This document shows, one piece after another, positions 27,280 through 37,509 of a DNA stretch of 64,000 bases (positions are counted from its first letter, which is position 1; every line of letters starts with the position of its first letter). The notes under the pieces are model-generated. The model was given only the letters and a program-made list of their open reading frames with translations, was not told the DNA's origin and did not search any database. A program made the translations under genes and the position numbers. The stretch comes from Pseudomonadota bacterium (lineage in GTDB: Bacteria > Pseudomonadota > Gammaproteobacteria > Burkholderiales > Thiobacillaceae): NCBI GenBank assembly GCA_021847835.1, contig JAJZPR010000011.1:25727-89726 (forward strand), in the 5' to 3' direction.

Positions 27280-27575
27280 ACATGCGCGAACAAGACATGC
27301 TGCCGGGCAGCCTGCTGGAAGAAAACTGGCTGACTCTGGAACAGGCGGCCGCAGCCTGCGCGGTGGAGCCGGAATGGCTGCTCGCCCGCATCGAGGAAGG
27401 CCTGTTCCACCACGCCGAGAGCGCCTCCGGCCTGTGGCGCCTGTCCTGTGCTGGCCTCGTGCGAGCACGGCGCATGCGCAATCTGGAGCGCGACTTCGAG
27501 GCGGTGCCGGAACTTGCCGCGCTGGTAGCCGACCTGCTAGAGGAAATGGACGCGCTGCGCGCCCGCCTGCGCTAA
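27276..27575 (+). CDS. cbpM: CbpM, modulator of CbpA
   Basis: 99 aa, ATGA overlap with cbpA. A MerR-like helix-turn-helix start (ENWLTLEQAAAACAVEPEWLLARIEEGLFHH, here with WRLSCAGLVRARRMRNLERDFEA) and C-terminal coiled coil (LAALVADLLEEMDALRARLR). CbpM binds the CbpA J domain and blocks its action with DnaK. The coupling ensures stoichiometric production. Confidence 0.9.
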   Translation: MNMREQDMLPGSLLEENWLTLEQAAAACAVEPEWLLARIEEGLFHHAESASGLWRLSCAGLVRARRMRNLERDFEAVPELAALVADLLEEMDALRARLR

Positions 27576-27635
27576 GGCTTTTCAAGCGGCGCGTTTTTTT
27601 GTTAATTTTTTCCTGCGCCCTGCATGGAGGAGTGT

Positions 27636-28262
27636 ATGGAAATCCTGCAAAGCATTACCGCCCAGATCGAAGCGGTCGGCCTGCCGCTTTATGCCGTGAC
27701 CGTCAGCGCCGTGCCGCGGCCCGACACGCCGCTCCTGCTCGCGCTGCACTGGCACGGCTTCCGGCGCGACGAGGCACTCCCGCGCGATGCGCCGCCCGCC
27801 AACCGCCCTGTGCCCGGCTCCGCCCTGCAGCTCAACCAGCCCTGGACTGCGCTGGAGGAAATCGACCGCGCCATGCTCGACGCCGCCTGGCGGCTCGGCG
27901 CGTGGGACATGGAGCGGCGAACCGCCCGCGCCTGCTCCCACGTCGGCGCCTCGGCGCGCGAGGCGCTGGAATGCCGCCAGGCTTTCGGTGACAACCCCTT
28001 CGCCCCCGGCGACGAATCCCACCTGCTGGCCGAGGCCCCCGACCGCGCCGACCTCATGTATCTGGCCGCGGCCAAGGGCTACGTGCGCTGGCTGTTCCGT
28101 CCGGTGCTTGGCGGGCTGTGGCGAAACACTGCCGAGGACGACACCCTCGCGCCTGACGGCGGCCGAGCCCCGCCCTGCCCCGTCGCACCGCAGGCGACGG
28201 GCGGGCGCAACGCTCGAACCATCTACCGCCTGGGCAGGGTTTCGCGCATCATCGTGCGCTGA
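27636..28262 (+). CDS. Protein of unknown function in chaperone island
   Basis: 208 aa, not recognised. It is soluble and has no signal or membrane segment. Features: an N-terminal region MEILQSITAQIEAVGLPLYAV, a middle region rich in Ala/Arg with ALEEIDRAMLDAAWRLGAWDMERR, a CSHVGASAREALECRQAF stretch, and DRADLMYLAAAKGYVRWLF. Start at 27636 uses GGAGGAG immediately upstream; an in-frame ATG at 27624 overlaps that site and is less likely. It sits between cbpM and the groESL promoter. Confidence 0.6.
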   Translation: MEILQSITAQIEAVGLPLYAVTVSAVPRPDTPLLLALHWHGFRRDEALPRDAPPANRPVPGSALQLNQPWTALEEIDRAMLDAAWRLGAWDMERRTARACSHVGASAREALECRQAFGDNPFAPGDESHLLAEAPDRADLMYLAAAKGYVRWLFRPVLGGLWRNTAEDDTLAPDGGRAPPCPVAPQATGGRNARTIYRLGRVSRIIVR

Positions 28263-28270
28263 ACACCCCT

Positions 28271-28298
28271 CTTGAAATCCCGCGCGGCATCCCTAAAT
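28271..28298 (+). promoter_or_regulatory. Sigma32-like promoter of groESL
   Basis: Exact -35 CTTGAAA (28271-28277), 13-base spacer, CCCTAAAT (28291-28298). The 124-base leader that follows holds a direct repeat TTCCGCCGG (about 28302-28320) but no CIRCE operator (TTAGCACTC inverted repeat). Confidence 0.75.
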
Positions 28299-28421
28299 CA
28301 CTTCCGCCGGTTTTCCGCCGGCATGATCCGCCGCCCGGGCGCCGGACCCTCTCCCGCTGCGCCGGCGGCGCGATCGTTTCATTCTCATTGGTGACATGAA
28401 CTCGTTAAAGGAGACAGAACT

Positions 28422-28739
28422 ATGCATATTCGTCCCCTGCACGACCGGATCATCGTCAAGCGAGTCGAAGCGCAGCGCACGACGGCTTCCGGCATCGTGA
28501 TCCCCGATACCGCCGCAGAAAAACCCGAGCAGGGCGAAGTCATCGCCGTCGGCCCCGGCAAACGTGACGACAAGGGCACGCTGATTGCCATGGACATCAA
28601 GGTCGGCGATCGCGTGCTGTTCGGCAAGTACGCCGTCCAGACCGTCAAGGTTGAAGGCGAGGAACTGCTGGTGATGCGCGAGGACGACGTCATGGGCGTC
28701 ATCGAGGACGGCGCCCAGGCCGTCAAGAAGGCCGCCTGA
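28422..28739 (+). CDS. groES: Co-chaperonin GroES
   Basis: 105 aa, slightly longer than the usual 96 because of an Ala/Lys tail ([10 protein letters not shown]). Conserved: [20 protein letters not shown], mobile loop [15 protein letters not shown], and [32 protein letters not shown]. It caps GroEL. Shine-Dalgarno AAAGGAG. Confidence 0.96.
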   Translation: MHIRPLHDRIIVKRVEAQRTTASGIVIPDTAAEKPEQGEVIAVGPGKRDDKGTLIAMDIKVGDRVLFGKYAVQTVKVEGEELLVMREDDVMGVIEDGAQAVKKAA

Positions 28740-28758
28740 CCCCCTTTGCAGGCTTTAG

Positions 28759-30393
<1,635 letters not shown>

Positions 30394-30407
30394 TCGGCGC
30401 CCTTCCG

Positions 30408-30440
30408 CATCCCGCTCCCGCCCGGGGCGGGATGTCTTTT
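30408..30440 (+). terminator. Terminator after groEL
   Basis: Perfect 8-bp stem CATCCCGC / GCGGGATG (30408-30415 with 30427-30434), 11-base loop, then TCTTTT. It overlaps a possible ATG at 30432, which argues that psiE starts later. Confidence 0.75.
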
Positions 30441-30461
30441 CCATACGCACCGCGCACTGCC

Positions 30462-30959
30462 ATGAACGACACGCGCCAGCGTTCGACCCTCTCCGAATTC
30501 AAGGTGGCATGGCCGCTGATGAGTTTCTACGAACGCTTCGAACAGATCGTCGCCCTGCTGCTTTCCGGCGTCATCGCCGTGGTCATCGTCATCTCGCTCG
30601 TGCAGCTAGTGCGCACGGTATATCACCTGCTTTTCCTGGAAGCCTTCAACCCGCTCGAGCATCATGTCTTCCAGACCGTGTTCGGCATGATCATGACGCT
30701 GCTCATCGCCATGGAGTTCAAGCACTCCATCATCAAGGTCGCACTGCGCCGCGACAGCATCATCCAGGTGAAGACCGTGGTGCTGATCGCCCTCATCGCG
30801 CTGTCGCGCAAGTTCGTCATCCTCGACGCCGACGCGAGTCCCGCGCGCATCGCCGCCCTGGCCGCGGCCGCGCTGGCACTGGGCGCCATCTACTGGCTGC
30901 TGCGCGAACGCGACGACAGGATCGGCGAGACCGCTGCAGAACAACGTGAAAGTGCCTGA
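30462..30959 (+). CDS. psiE: PsiE family phosphate-starvation-inducible membrane protein
   Basis: 165 aa, four hydrophobic helices (about residues 30-55, 70-90, 100-120, 128-148). Family features: FYERFEQIVALLLSGVIAVVIV, NPLEHHVFQTVFGMIMTLLIAMEFKHSI and VKTVVLIALIALSRKFVILD. PsiE is phosphate-regulated in E. coli and its role is not known; it also recurs in stress-tolerance islands with Hsp20 genes. ATG 30462 is chosen over 30432 because the latter is inside the groEL terminator stem. Confidence 0.88.
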   Translation: MNDTRQRSTLSEFKVAWPLMSFYERFEQIVALLLSGVIAVVIVISLVQLVRTVYHLLFLEAFNPLEHHVFQTVFGMIMTLLIAMEFKHSIIKVALRRDSIIQVKTVVLIALIALSRKFVILDADASPARIAALAAAALALGAIYWLLRERDDRIGETAAEQRESA

Positions 30960-30962
30960 AGC

Positions 30963-31505
30963 TCAGATGCCGGGCAGTTCCAGGGTGAAGAGATCACCCA
31001 GCGCCTGGCGGATTTCGCCTACCGTCAAGTGGCGCGGAATGCCCATGCCGGCGGCATACTGATCGCTCTGGCAAGTGAGCCGCAGCACCCCGGGCTGCCG
31101 CTCGGAGCGCAGCGTGAAGACGGTCTTGTAGAACATCTGGCTTGGCCGGTCGATGCCGGCAAAGGCCGCCCGCATGAAGAACCCGGGTTTGGCAGCGATA
31201 GTGCTCTCGCTGCGCGTCACCCTCACGATGGCAAAGCTGTCCGCTGCCACCCGTTGCGGCATCTCGCGTACCGTGCCGATCTCGAAAATGCAGTGCGGCG
31301 ACTGCTCCTGCACATGGCCGAAAGCCACCACCCTGCCGCCCTGGATCCGCACCGTCGCCCAATTCGCCGGAATTTCCACAGCGCGGTTCAACACCAGGCG
31401 GCTGTCCGCAGAAAATCTGTAGTAGGGCGTCTCCGGGCCGTAGCTGCGTGGCGTATCGCAGCCCCACAAGAATACGGCAAGACACAACAGCAAGGCATGT
31501 TTCAT
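30963..31505 (-). CDS. Lipoprotein of unknown function
   Basis: 180 aa with a lipoprotein signal (MKHALLLCLAVFLWGC, lipobox LWGC). The mature domain appears all-beta (YYRFSADSRLVLNRAVEIPANWATVRIQ, then HCIFEIGTVREMPQRVA), with a second Cys pair that could bond. The VEIPANWATVRIQGG stretch has the look of small envelope lipoproteins of unknown role. No family recognised. Converges on psiE with a 3-base gap. Confidence 0.75.
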   Translation of the reverse strand: MKHALLLCLAVFLWGCDTPRSYGPETPYYRFSADSRLVLNRAVEIPANWATVRIQGGRVVAFGHVQEQSPHCIFEIGTVREMPQRVAADSFAIVRVTRSESTIAAKPGFFMRAAFAGIDRPSQMFYKTVFTLRSERQPGVLRLTCQSDQYAAGMGIPRHLTVGEIRQALGDLFTLELPGI

Positions 31506-31625
31506 GGCTGTCCTTCCCCCGTCGGTTTCTTCTCTTAGCCGATTCGCGGAAGGATCGGGTCAAGGAGCATGGAGTATGGCCCGAGAAGCGAAATCAGAGC
31601 GCGCCTCCACTGCCATACCCTGGCC

Positions 31626-31946
31626 TTATCCCTTCTCTTGTACCACGACCTTGTCCCGCTCGATGATCCTGCGGAACTCCCCGCTCGTGCTTGCCCAGTC
31701 CACGACATCCACCTTCCACGGGAGATCGGATTCCGAGAAATCGTCTGCCAGCGCGGCACTCACCGAAAGCGGCAGCGGCACGTTGGCGATGATGGCAAGA
31801 TCAAGGTCGGAATATGGTTTGGCCGTCCCTTTGGCGCGTGAGCCGAAGGCCCATACCTCATGCTGCGGCACATGCTTTTGCAGAATTCCACTCACAATGC
31901 GCCAGTGATCCGGGCGAATGTCAATGGACGGAACGCCTTCGGTCAT
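31626..31946 (-). CDS. MNT-type nucleotidyltransferase, antitoxin of HEPN/MNT pair
   Basis: 106 aa minimal nucleotidyltransferase: GSRAKG (35-40) and SDLDL with the metal-binding pair Asp47, Asp49; third acidic residue in WKVDVVDW. In HEPN/MNT type VII systems this enzyme AMPylates and silences the HEPN toxin. It overlaps the HEPN gene by ATGA, so is translated after it. The nearest known pair by shape is the HI0073/HI0074 family. Confidence 0.9.
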   Translation of the reverse strand: MTEGVPSIDIRPDHWRIVSGILQKHVPQHEVWAFGSRAKGTAKPYSDLDLAIIANVPLPLSVSAALADDFSESDLPWKVDVVDWASTSGEFRRIIERDKVVVQEKG

Positions 31947-32356
31947 GCCAGCCTGGCTCTCAGTTGGTCGCGCAACCAGACGGTTTCCTGCAGGAAGTCC
32001 GGAATGCCGCCCACCACCACCAAGGCCACCTCTTCATCGTAGGTGTGGCTGGTTTTGCTTCGCATGTCGCGATACTGCCGCCACCGCGGCCAGTCGCTGC
32101 GCAATAAACCCTGCTCGTTTGCAGTGCGAATCAGGTCCTGGAAAGACATGGCGTCAAATTGCGCGGGCGTGGCCGATGCAAACTCGAGATAGCGCTTGAG
32201 CATTTTGTGGCTGAGTTCATAGGTGAACTCGAAACGCTGGATGAGCCCGTCGCGGATTTGCGTGTCTGCAACGTCATTTTGATAACGCAGCCAGCCTTCC
32301 TGCAGGCGATCGATTGCTTTCTCGAATGCGGCGATATCGGGTTTTTCACTTGCCAT
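31943..32356 (-). CDS. HEPN-like nucleotidyltransferase substrate-binding protein (putative toxin)
   Basis: 137 aa, helical. Family features: FEKAIDRLQEGWLRY, RDGLIQRFEFTYELSHKMLKRYLE, DLIRTANEQGLL, and a HEPN motif R-x4-H (Arg99, His104) in RSKTSHTYDE. This is the partner of the adjacent MNT nucleotidyltransferase. HEPN proteins of this kind are RNases or substrate adaptors. ATG 32356 has GGGAG upstream. It sits just beyond the 3' end and terminator of tRNA-Asn. Confidence 0.87.
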   Translation of the reverse strand: MASEKPDIAAFEKAIDRLQEGWLRYQNDVADTQIRDGLIQRFEFTYELSHKMLKRYLEFASATPAQFDAMSFQDLIRTANEQGLLRSDWPRWRQYRDMRSKTSHTYDEEVALVVVGGIPDFLQETVWLRDQLRARLA

Positions 32357-32455
32357 TTTGGTTCTCCCAAAACCCAAGATGTTCAGACAGGCCTCAATCC
32401 CTCCGGCCACACATCGCACGAAGCTTGCCGGTGGAAGCTTACATCTGCCCGGCAA

Positions 32456-32489
32456 AATGAAAAAGGCCAGCGCCTGAACGCTGACCTTT
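32456..32489 (-). terminator. Terminator of tRNA-Asn
   Basis: Leftward-read stem AAAGGTCAGCG / CGCTGGCCTTT (11 pairs, one G-U), six-base loop, then T-run (TTTTTCA). It lies 9 bases past the tRNA 3' end. Confidence 0.85.
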
Positions 32490-32497
32490 GTATTTCT

Positions 32498-32573
32498 TGG
32501 CTCCCCGACCTGGGCTCGAACCAGGGACCTGCGGATTAACAGTCCGTCGCTCTACCGACTGAGCTATCGGGGA
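32498..32573 (-). tRNA. tRNA-Asn (GTT)
   Basis: 76 bases, encoded CCA. Acceptor TCCCCGA pairs TCGGGGA, D arm AGCTCAGTCGGTAGAGC, anticodon loop CTGTTAATC with GTT, T arm CTGGTTCGAGCCCAG. All arms are canonical. Confidence 0.98.
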
Positions 32574-32684
32574 ACAGGAAAGCGCGCATTCTAAGCAGAA
32601 TGCGGGTTCCGGTCAAGCTTGCAGGCACTTCCACTGCCGATATTTCCTGCCTGCCGCGCCTTGTCTGGCGCAGATTCGGCGGGT

Positions 32685-33566
32685 TCAGGCGAGGCAGAGC
32701 GCCAGGGCTTCCTGCCAGTCCGGCATGCGGATGCCGAAGGTCTGCTCCAGCTTATCGTTGCGCAGCACGGAGTTGGCGGGACGCTGGGCGGGGGTGGGAT
32801 ATTCGGCGGTGGAAATGGCGTTGAGAAGAGGAATCTTTTCGCCGCGCGCCTGCATGTCGTGCAGGATGGCTTCGGCGAAGCCGTGCCAACTCACGCGGCC
32901 GCCGCAGCTCATGTGATAGATGCCGGACAGGCGCCGGCGATCCTCGGGTGTGGCGCCGGGCACAAGCCACAGCGCCAGCACCTGCGCGGTGGCCTCGGCG
33001 ATGCTGCGCGCCCAGGTCGGTGCGCCGAACTGGTCGGCGACGACGGAGAGCTTGTCGCGCTCGCGCGCGAGGCGCTGCATGGTGAGCAGGAAGTTCTTGC
33101 CGCGCAGGCCGTACACCCAGCTGGTACGCAGGATCAGATGTTCCGCCCCGCTCGCCTGCACCAGTTCCTCGCCGGCCTGCTTGCTGGCGCCGTAAACCCC
33201 CAGCGGGCGCGGGGCGTCGGTTTCGGCGTAGGCGCCGAACTGGCTGCCGTCGAACACGTAGTCGGTGGAGAAATGCACCAGGGTGATGCCGCGCTTCGCG
33301 GCTTCCTTCGCCAGCGCCAGCGGTGCTTCGGCATTGATGGCATAGGCCAGTTCCTGCTCGCTTTCCGCCTTGTCCACGGCGGTGTAGGCGGCGGGATTGA
33401 CGATGAGGTCGGGCTTGATGGCGCGCAGCGCGGCGGCCAGGGTCTCGGGCCTTGCAAGGTCGAGTTCGGCATGGCTCGGCGCGACCACGCGGCCCAGGGT
33501 GGCGAGCGTGCGCTGCAACTCCCAGCCCACCTGGCCGCTCGCGCCGGTGAGCAGGATGGTTCTCAC
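32685..33566 (-). CDS. rfbD: dTDP-4-dehydrorhamnose reductase
   Basis: 293 aa, last step of dTDP-L-rhamnose synthesis. NADPH-binding GASGQVGWEL, short-chain-dehydrogenase STDYVFDG and YGASKQAGE (Tyr-x3-Lys), and a C-terminal GIYHMSCGGRVSWHGFAEAI. The start is GTG at 33564-33566, overlapping the rfbC stop as GTGA, the same coupling style as the rest of this operon. Confidence 0.95.
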   Translation of the reverse strand: MRTILLTGASGQVGWELQRTLATLGRVVAPSHAELDLARPETLAAALRAIKPDLIVNPAAYTAVDKAESEQELAYAINAEAPLALAKEAAKRGITLVHFSTDYVFDGSQFGAYAETDAPRPLGVYGASKQAGEELVQASGAEHLILRTSWVYGLRGKNFLLTMQRLARERDKLSVVADQFGAPTWARSIAEATAQVLALWLVPGATPEDRRRLSGIYHMSCGGRVSWHGFAEAILHDMQARGEKIPLLNAISTAEYPTPAQRPANSVLRNDKLEQTFGIRMPDWQEALALCLA

Positions 33567-34105
33567 GCGTACACCTCGGCTTCGCTCAGCGGCATTCCCT
33601 TGCGGTCCTTGTCGGACAACAGCGGTTCGCCTGCCAGCGGCCATTCGATGCCAAGGGCCGGATCGTTCCACAGCATGGAGCGCTCGTGCTCGGGCGCGTA
33701 GTAGTCGCTGGCCTTGTACAGCACCTCGGCGATGTCGGAAGTGACATAGAAGCCGTGCGCGAAGCCAGGCGGAATCCAGGCCATGCGCTTGTTCTCGGCG
33801 GACAGGGTCATGCCCACCCACTTTCCGAAGGTGGGCGAGGAACGCCGGATATCCACGGCCACGTCGAAGATTTCGCCCGCCACCACGCGCACCAGCTTGC
33901 CCTGCGGCTGTTTGAGCTGATAATGCAGGCCGCGCAGCACGCCATGGGCGGAACGCGAGTGGTTGTCCTGCACGAAATCATGCTCGATGCCGAACGCAGC
34001 CATGGCACGGCGGTTGTAGCTTTCCAGGAAGAAGCCGCGATCGTCGCCGAACACTTTAGGCGCGATCATGAACACCTCAGGGATGGCGGTGGGTATCTTT
34101 TCCAT
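33563..34105 (-). CDS. rfbC: dTDP-4-dehydrorhamnose 3,5-epimerase
   Basis: 180 aa cupin. FGDDRGFFLESYNRRAM, DNHSRSAHGVLRGLHYQ with the catalytic His, VRVVAGEIFDVAVDIRRSSPTFG, and IPPGFAHGFYVTSD. It epimerises C3 and C5 of the 4-keto sugar. Separated from rfbA by the CTCTGTG repeat element. Confidence 0.96.
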   Translation of the reverse strand: MEKIPTAIPEVFMIAPKVFGDDRGFFLESYNRRAMAAFGIEHDFVQDNHSRSAHGVLRGLHYQLKQPQGKLVRVVAGEIFDVAVDIRRSSPTFGKWVGMTLSAENKRMAWIPPGFAHGFYVTSDIAEVLYKASDYYAPEHERSMLWNDPALGIEWPLAGEPLLSDKDRKGMPLSEAEVYA

Positions 34106-34127
34106 TTGCTTTTCAAAACCTCACTTC

Positions 34128-34246
34128 AAGCCACAGAGTGCATAGAGAAATTCTCGCTTTCGATTGCCAGAGGCATCAGCAAAAGAGCGGGGACCAAGCG
34201 CAAAGCTTTTTCCTCTGTGAACTCTGTGTTCCCTGTGGCTTTTTTT
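34128..34246. repeat. CTCTGTG inverted-repeat element, copy A
   Basis: Left arm starts AAGCCACAGAGTGCATAGAG (34128-34147); right arm at 34210-34246 has three CTCTGTG-like heptamers (CTCTGTG, CTCTGTG, CCCTGTG) about 9 bases apart and ends GGCTTTTTTT. The arms are complementary and the roughly 60-base centre is unrelated to the other copies. It lies inside the rfb operon between rfbA and rfbC. Confidence 0.85.
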
Positions 34247-34252
34247 GGTTTG

Positions 34253-35137
34253 TCAGAAAATCCGTTCCTTCAGCAGCGCCAGCAGGTACTGGCCGTAGCC
34301 GTTCTTCGCCAGCGGCGCAGCCAGGCGTTCGATCTGCGCGGCGTCGATGAAGCCCTGGCGGTAGGCAATCTCCTCGGGGCAGGCGATCTTCAGGCCCTGG
34401 CGCTTTTCGATGGTTTCGATGAACAGCGCCGCTTCCAGCAGGGATTCGTGCGTGCCGGTGTCGAGCCAGGCCTGGCCGCGGCCCATGACCTGCACGTCGA
34501 GTTCGTTCCATTCCAGGTACTGGCGGTTGACGTCGGTGATTTCCAGTTCGCCGCGCGGCGAGGGCTTGAGGTTCCTGGAAATGTCCACCACGCGCGCATC
34601 GTAGAAATACAGCCCCGTCACGGCGTAGCGCGACTTGGGCGACCTGGGCTTTTCTTCCAGGCTGACGGCGCGGCCCTGGGCGTCGAATTCCACCACGCCG
34701 TAGCGCTCGGGGTCGTGCACCGGATAGGCGAACACGCTGGCGCCGCTGGTCCTGGCATCGGCCTGCTTGAGGTCGTTGGCCATGTCGTGCCCGTAGAAGA
34801 TGTTGTCGCCCAGCACCAGCGCGCTGGGGGAGCCATTGAGAAACTGCTCGCCGATGATGAAGGCCTGCGCCAGGCCGTCGGGCGAGGCCTGCACCGCGTA
34901 CCGGATGCTGATGCCCCACTGGCTGCCGTCGCCCAATAATTGTTCGAAGCGCGGCGTGTCCTGCGGCGTGGAAATCAGCAGGATGTCGCGGATGCCGGCC
35001 AGCATGAGCGTGGACAGCGGGTAGTACACCATGGGCTTGTCGTACACCGGCAGGAGTTGCTTGGAAACCGCCTGCGTCACGGGATAAAGTCGTGTGCCGG
35101 ATCCTCCGGCGAGGATGATGCCTTTGCGTGTCGTCAT
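34253..35137 (-). CDS. rfbA: Glucose-1-phosphate thymidylyltransferase
   Basis: 294 aa. Nucleotidyltransferase signature [23 protein letters not shown], sugar-binding PDGLAQAF and [29 protein letters not shown] and [13 protein letters not shown]. It makes dTDP-glucose, the first committed step. ATGA overlap with rfbB. Confidence 0.97.
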   Translation of the reverse strand: MTTRKGIILAGGSGTRLYPVTQAVSKQLLPVYDKPMVYYPLSTLMLAGIRDILLISTPQDTPRFEQLLGDGSQWGISIRYAVQASPDGLAQAFIIGEQFLNGSPSALVLGDNIFYGHDMANDLKQADARTSGASVFAYPVHDPERYGVVEFDAQGRAVSLEEKPRSPKSRYAVTGLYFYDARVVDISRNLKPSPRGELEITDVNRQYLEWNELDVQVMGRGQAWLDTGTHESLLEAALFIETIEKRQGLKIACPEEIAYRQGFIDAAQIERLAAPLAKNGYGQYLLALLKERIF

Positions 35138-36198
35138 GTTCTTGCCGCGTAGTTGGTCTGCACCCAGTGGCGGTATTCGCCCGAAATCACGTCATCGACC
35201 CAGGCCGCATTCTCCAGATACCAGATGACAGTCTTGCGAATGCCGCTCTCGAAGCTCTCCTGCGGACGCCAGTCCAGCTCGTGCTGGATCTTGCGGGAGT
35301 CGATGGCATAGCGCGCATCGTGGCCGGGGCGGTCCTTGACGAAGGTGATCAGCTTTTCGTGCGGCGTCACGGGCGAATCGGGATGCAGCTCGTCGAGGAT
35401 GGCGCAGATGGTCTTGACCACTTCCAGATTGGTCTTCTCGTTGTTGCCGCCGACGTTGTAGGTCTCGCCCACCCTGCCCTTTTCCAGCACCGCCATGATG
35501 GCGTGGCAATGGTCGGTGACGTACAGCCAGTCGCGGATGTTGCTGCCGTCGCCGTAGATGGGCAGCGGCTTGCCGCTGATGGCGTTGTGGATCACCAAGG
35601 GGATCAACTTTTCCGGGAACTGGTAGGGGCCGTAGTTGTTGGAACAGTTGGTGGTGAGCGTGGGCAGGCCGTAGGTGTGGTGATAGGCGCGCACGAGGTG
35701 GTCGGACGCGGCCTTGGACGCGGAATACGGGCTGTTGGGTGCATACGGCGTGGTTTCCGAGAAGGCCGGGTCGTTCTTTTCCAGCGAACCGTAGACCTCG
35801 TCAGTGGAAACGTGCAGGAAGCGGAAGTTTTCCTTTGCCTCCCCCTCCATGCCGTTCCAGTGCGCGCGCACCGCTTCCAGCAGATTGAAGGTGCCGACCA
35901 CATTCGTCTCGATGAAATCGGCCGGGCCGTGGATGGAACGGTCGACATGGCTTTCGGCGGCGAAATTGACCACCGCGCGCGGCTTGTATCGTGCCAGCAG
36001 CCTTTCCGCCAGGGTGCGGTCGCCGATGTCGCCCCGCACGAACACATGGCGCGGATCGCCTTGCACGGCTGCCAGGCTGGCGAGGTTGCCGGCATAGGTC
36101 AGCTTGTCCAGATTGATAAGCGGCTCGCCCGTGCGGGCCAGCCATTCCAAAACAAAATTCGCGCCGATGAAGCCGGCGCCGCCGGTGACCAGAATCAT
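35134..36198 (-). CDS. rfbB: dTDP-glucose 4,6-dehydratase
   Basis: 354 aa, extended [18 protein letters not shown] at the N-terminus binds [16 protein letters not shown], catalytic STDEVYG and [11 protein letters not shown] (Tyr-x3-Lys), and [24 protein letters not shown]. Start ATG 36198 with GGGAGAAAA upstream. First gene of rfbBADC; glycosyltransferases that would use dTDP-rhamnose are not in the window. Confidence 0.97.
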   Translation of the reverse strand: MILVTGGAGFIGANFVLEWLARTGEPLINLDKLTYAGNLASLAAVQGDPRHVFVRGDIGDRTLAERLLARYKPRAVVNFAAESHVDRSIHGPADFIETNVVGTFNLLEAVRAHWNGMEGEAKENFRFLHVSTDEVYGSLEKNDPAFSETTPYAPNSPYSASKAASDHLVRAYHHTYGLPTLTTNCSNNYGPYQFPEKLIPLVIHNAISGKPLPIYGDGSNIRDWLYVTDHCHAIMAVLEKGRVGETYNVGGNNEKTNLEVVKTICAILDELHPDSPVTPHEKLITFVKDRPGHDARYAIDSRKIQHELDWRPQESFESGIRKTVIWYLENAAWVDDVISGEYRHWVQTNYAART

Positions 36199-36938
36199 TT
36201 TTTCTCCCAAAGCGAGTTTCGGCGCAGGCCAAGGTGCGCCCTGCATGCGGGGTGCCGGGGGCAATGCCGGCGCCGCCGGTGTCGAGAATCCATCATAAAT
36301 AATGGGCCTTTCGGGTCCTTGTTTGTGCTGCGTACGGCCGGATTTTATCCTGTTCATGACCCATGCCAAAAAGCCGTGGTTTTTGGCATCATTTCAGCCA
36401 TTGGCTGCCGAAAATCCGCTGCTCGGCCCCGGGCTGCTCGATTGCGTGGCCGCCATGAACGTGCATGACGACGAGCGCGATGACATCTTGGTCATCGTCG
36501 ACGCGCAGAAGTTTCACTTCTGCACGCAGTTTGCCCGGAGCGCCGATGCGGGATCTCCATTCGTACTGCGGCGGGAAAACAGATGGACGGCTCCGTTAAC
36601 GATTTCCATTGACTCAGGCTGCCGTCGCGATTTGTGTTACGCTGCCAGGCAGCGGTTTCCGGCTTTTCCGTCCATACGGCAGCAACCGGTCGGCAGCCGG
36701 CTCATGCAATGTACGGCAAGGTGAGGCAAGGTGCGTTCGTCACCCCTCATGTGCAACTCAAGAGAATGCGGATTCGTATGGAATGCGACTGCAAGACATA
36801 TCAAGGAACCGTTCTTCCTTGTTCAGCGACAAACACATGTCGGGCTTCTCTCCCGCCTGCCGGAGCACGCAACGCGGCCGGCACGCGAGCCAGTGGCCCG
36901 CGTTTGCAATTGTGCGATACCAGGCGGAAGGAAACGAC
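36199..36938. other. 740-base region without a convincing gene
   Basis: It must hold the leftward rfbBADC promoter and the rightward promoter of the small membrane protein. Base composition is more mixed than in the genes around it. A reading frame at 36302-36724 and others overlap, but none has a good ribosome site, family signature or typical third-position GC. The stretch from about 36400 to 36600 (DDERDDILVIVDAQ in the rightward frame) might be a decayed gene. Confidence 0.5.
36363..36389. repeat. 10-base perfect inverted repeat ATGCCAAAAA / TTTTTGGCAT
   Basis: Stem 36363-36372 with 36380-36389, seven-base loop. Symmetric A and T runs would make it a bidirectional terminator-like hairpin, although it is not just after any gene. 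Confidence 0.65.
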
Positions 36939-37157
36939 ATGAATACAGGCAAGATTGCGGGACTGATATTGATCGTGGCGGGCACGCTGGGACTGATTTA
37001 CGGCAGCTTCAGCTACACCAAGGAAACGCATGAGGCCAAGGTGGGACCGCTCGAATTGACGGTGCAGGACAAGGAGACGATCAACATCCCGGCCTGGCTG
37101 AGCGTGGGCGCGATCGCCGTCGGCGCGGGGTTGTTGCTATTCGGAAACAGGAAATGA
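36939..37157 (+). CDS. Small two-helix membrane protein
   Basis: 72 aa: hydrophobic helix 1 (about residues 5-24, IAGLILIVAGTLGLIYGSFS), a charged periplasmic loop (KETHEAKVGPLELTVQDKET) and helix 2 (about 51-68). Ribosome site AAGGAAA before ATG 36939. Small proteins of this plan are common next to envelope-stress genes; no specific function is known. Confidence 0.75.
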   Translation: MNTGKIAGLILIVAGTLGLIYGSFSYTKETHEAKVGPLELTVQDKETINIPAWLSVGAIAVGAGLLLFGNRK

Positions 37158-37225
37158 AGGTCGGTGGCTGATTCGCACCCGGCTGCGCAAATCCATACAC
37201 ACGCAAGCCTGTCGGAAACGCAAAC

Positions 37226-37468
37226 ATGCATCTCGTCATCTTCCTGATCGTCGGCCTGGTGGCCGGCTGGCTGGCCAGCGTGCTTGTGCGCGGCGGCAGT
37301 CTGGGCCTGGTCGGCAACCTCGTCGTCGGGATCATCGGCGCGTTCCTCGGCGGCTTCGTCTTCGGCGCGCTCGGACTTGCGGCCTTCGGCACGCTCGGTT
37401 CCATCATCCAGGCGACCGTCGGCGCGGTGCTCCTGCTCGTCATCATCAGGGCGCTGCGAAAGGCCTGA
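37226..37468 (+). CDS. GlsB/YeaQ/YmgE family stress-response membrane protein
   Basis: 80 aa, three glycine-rich hydrophobic helices (LIVGLVAGWLASVLVRGG, LVVGIIGAFLGGFVFGALG, IIQATVGAVLLLVIIRALRK). The GxxxG-rich pattern is diagnostic of the family, often induced by stress. Confidence 0.9.
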   Translation: MHLVIFLIVGLVAGWLASVLVRGGSLGLVGNLVVGIIGAFLGGFVFGALGLAAFGTLGSIIQATVGAVLLLVIIRALRKA

Positions 37469-37509
37469 CTGCGCGGCTCGCTTGCCAGCCGATGCCCGCC
37501 GCACGCGAA

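Noticed and set aside
30432..30461. Upstream ATG for psiE
   Set aside because: Lies in the groEL terminator stem; the later ATG matches the family start better.
36302..36724. Candidate 140-aa gene in the rfbB upstream gap
   Set aside because: No Shine-Dalgarno, poor codon pattern, no recognised domain; noted instead as a possible decayed gene.
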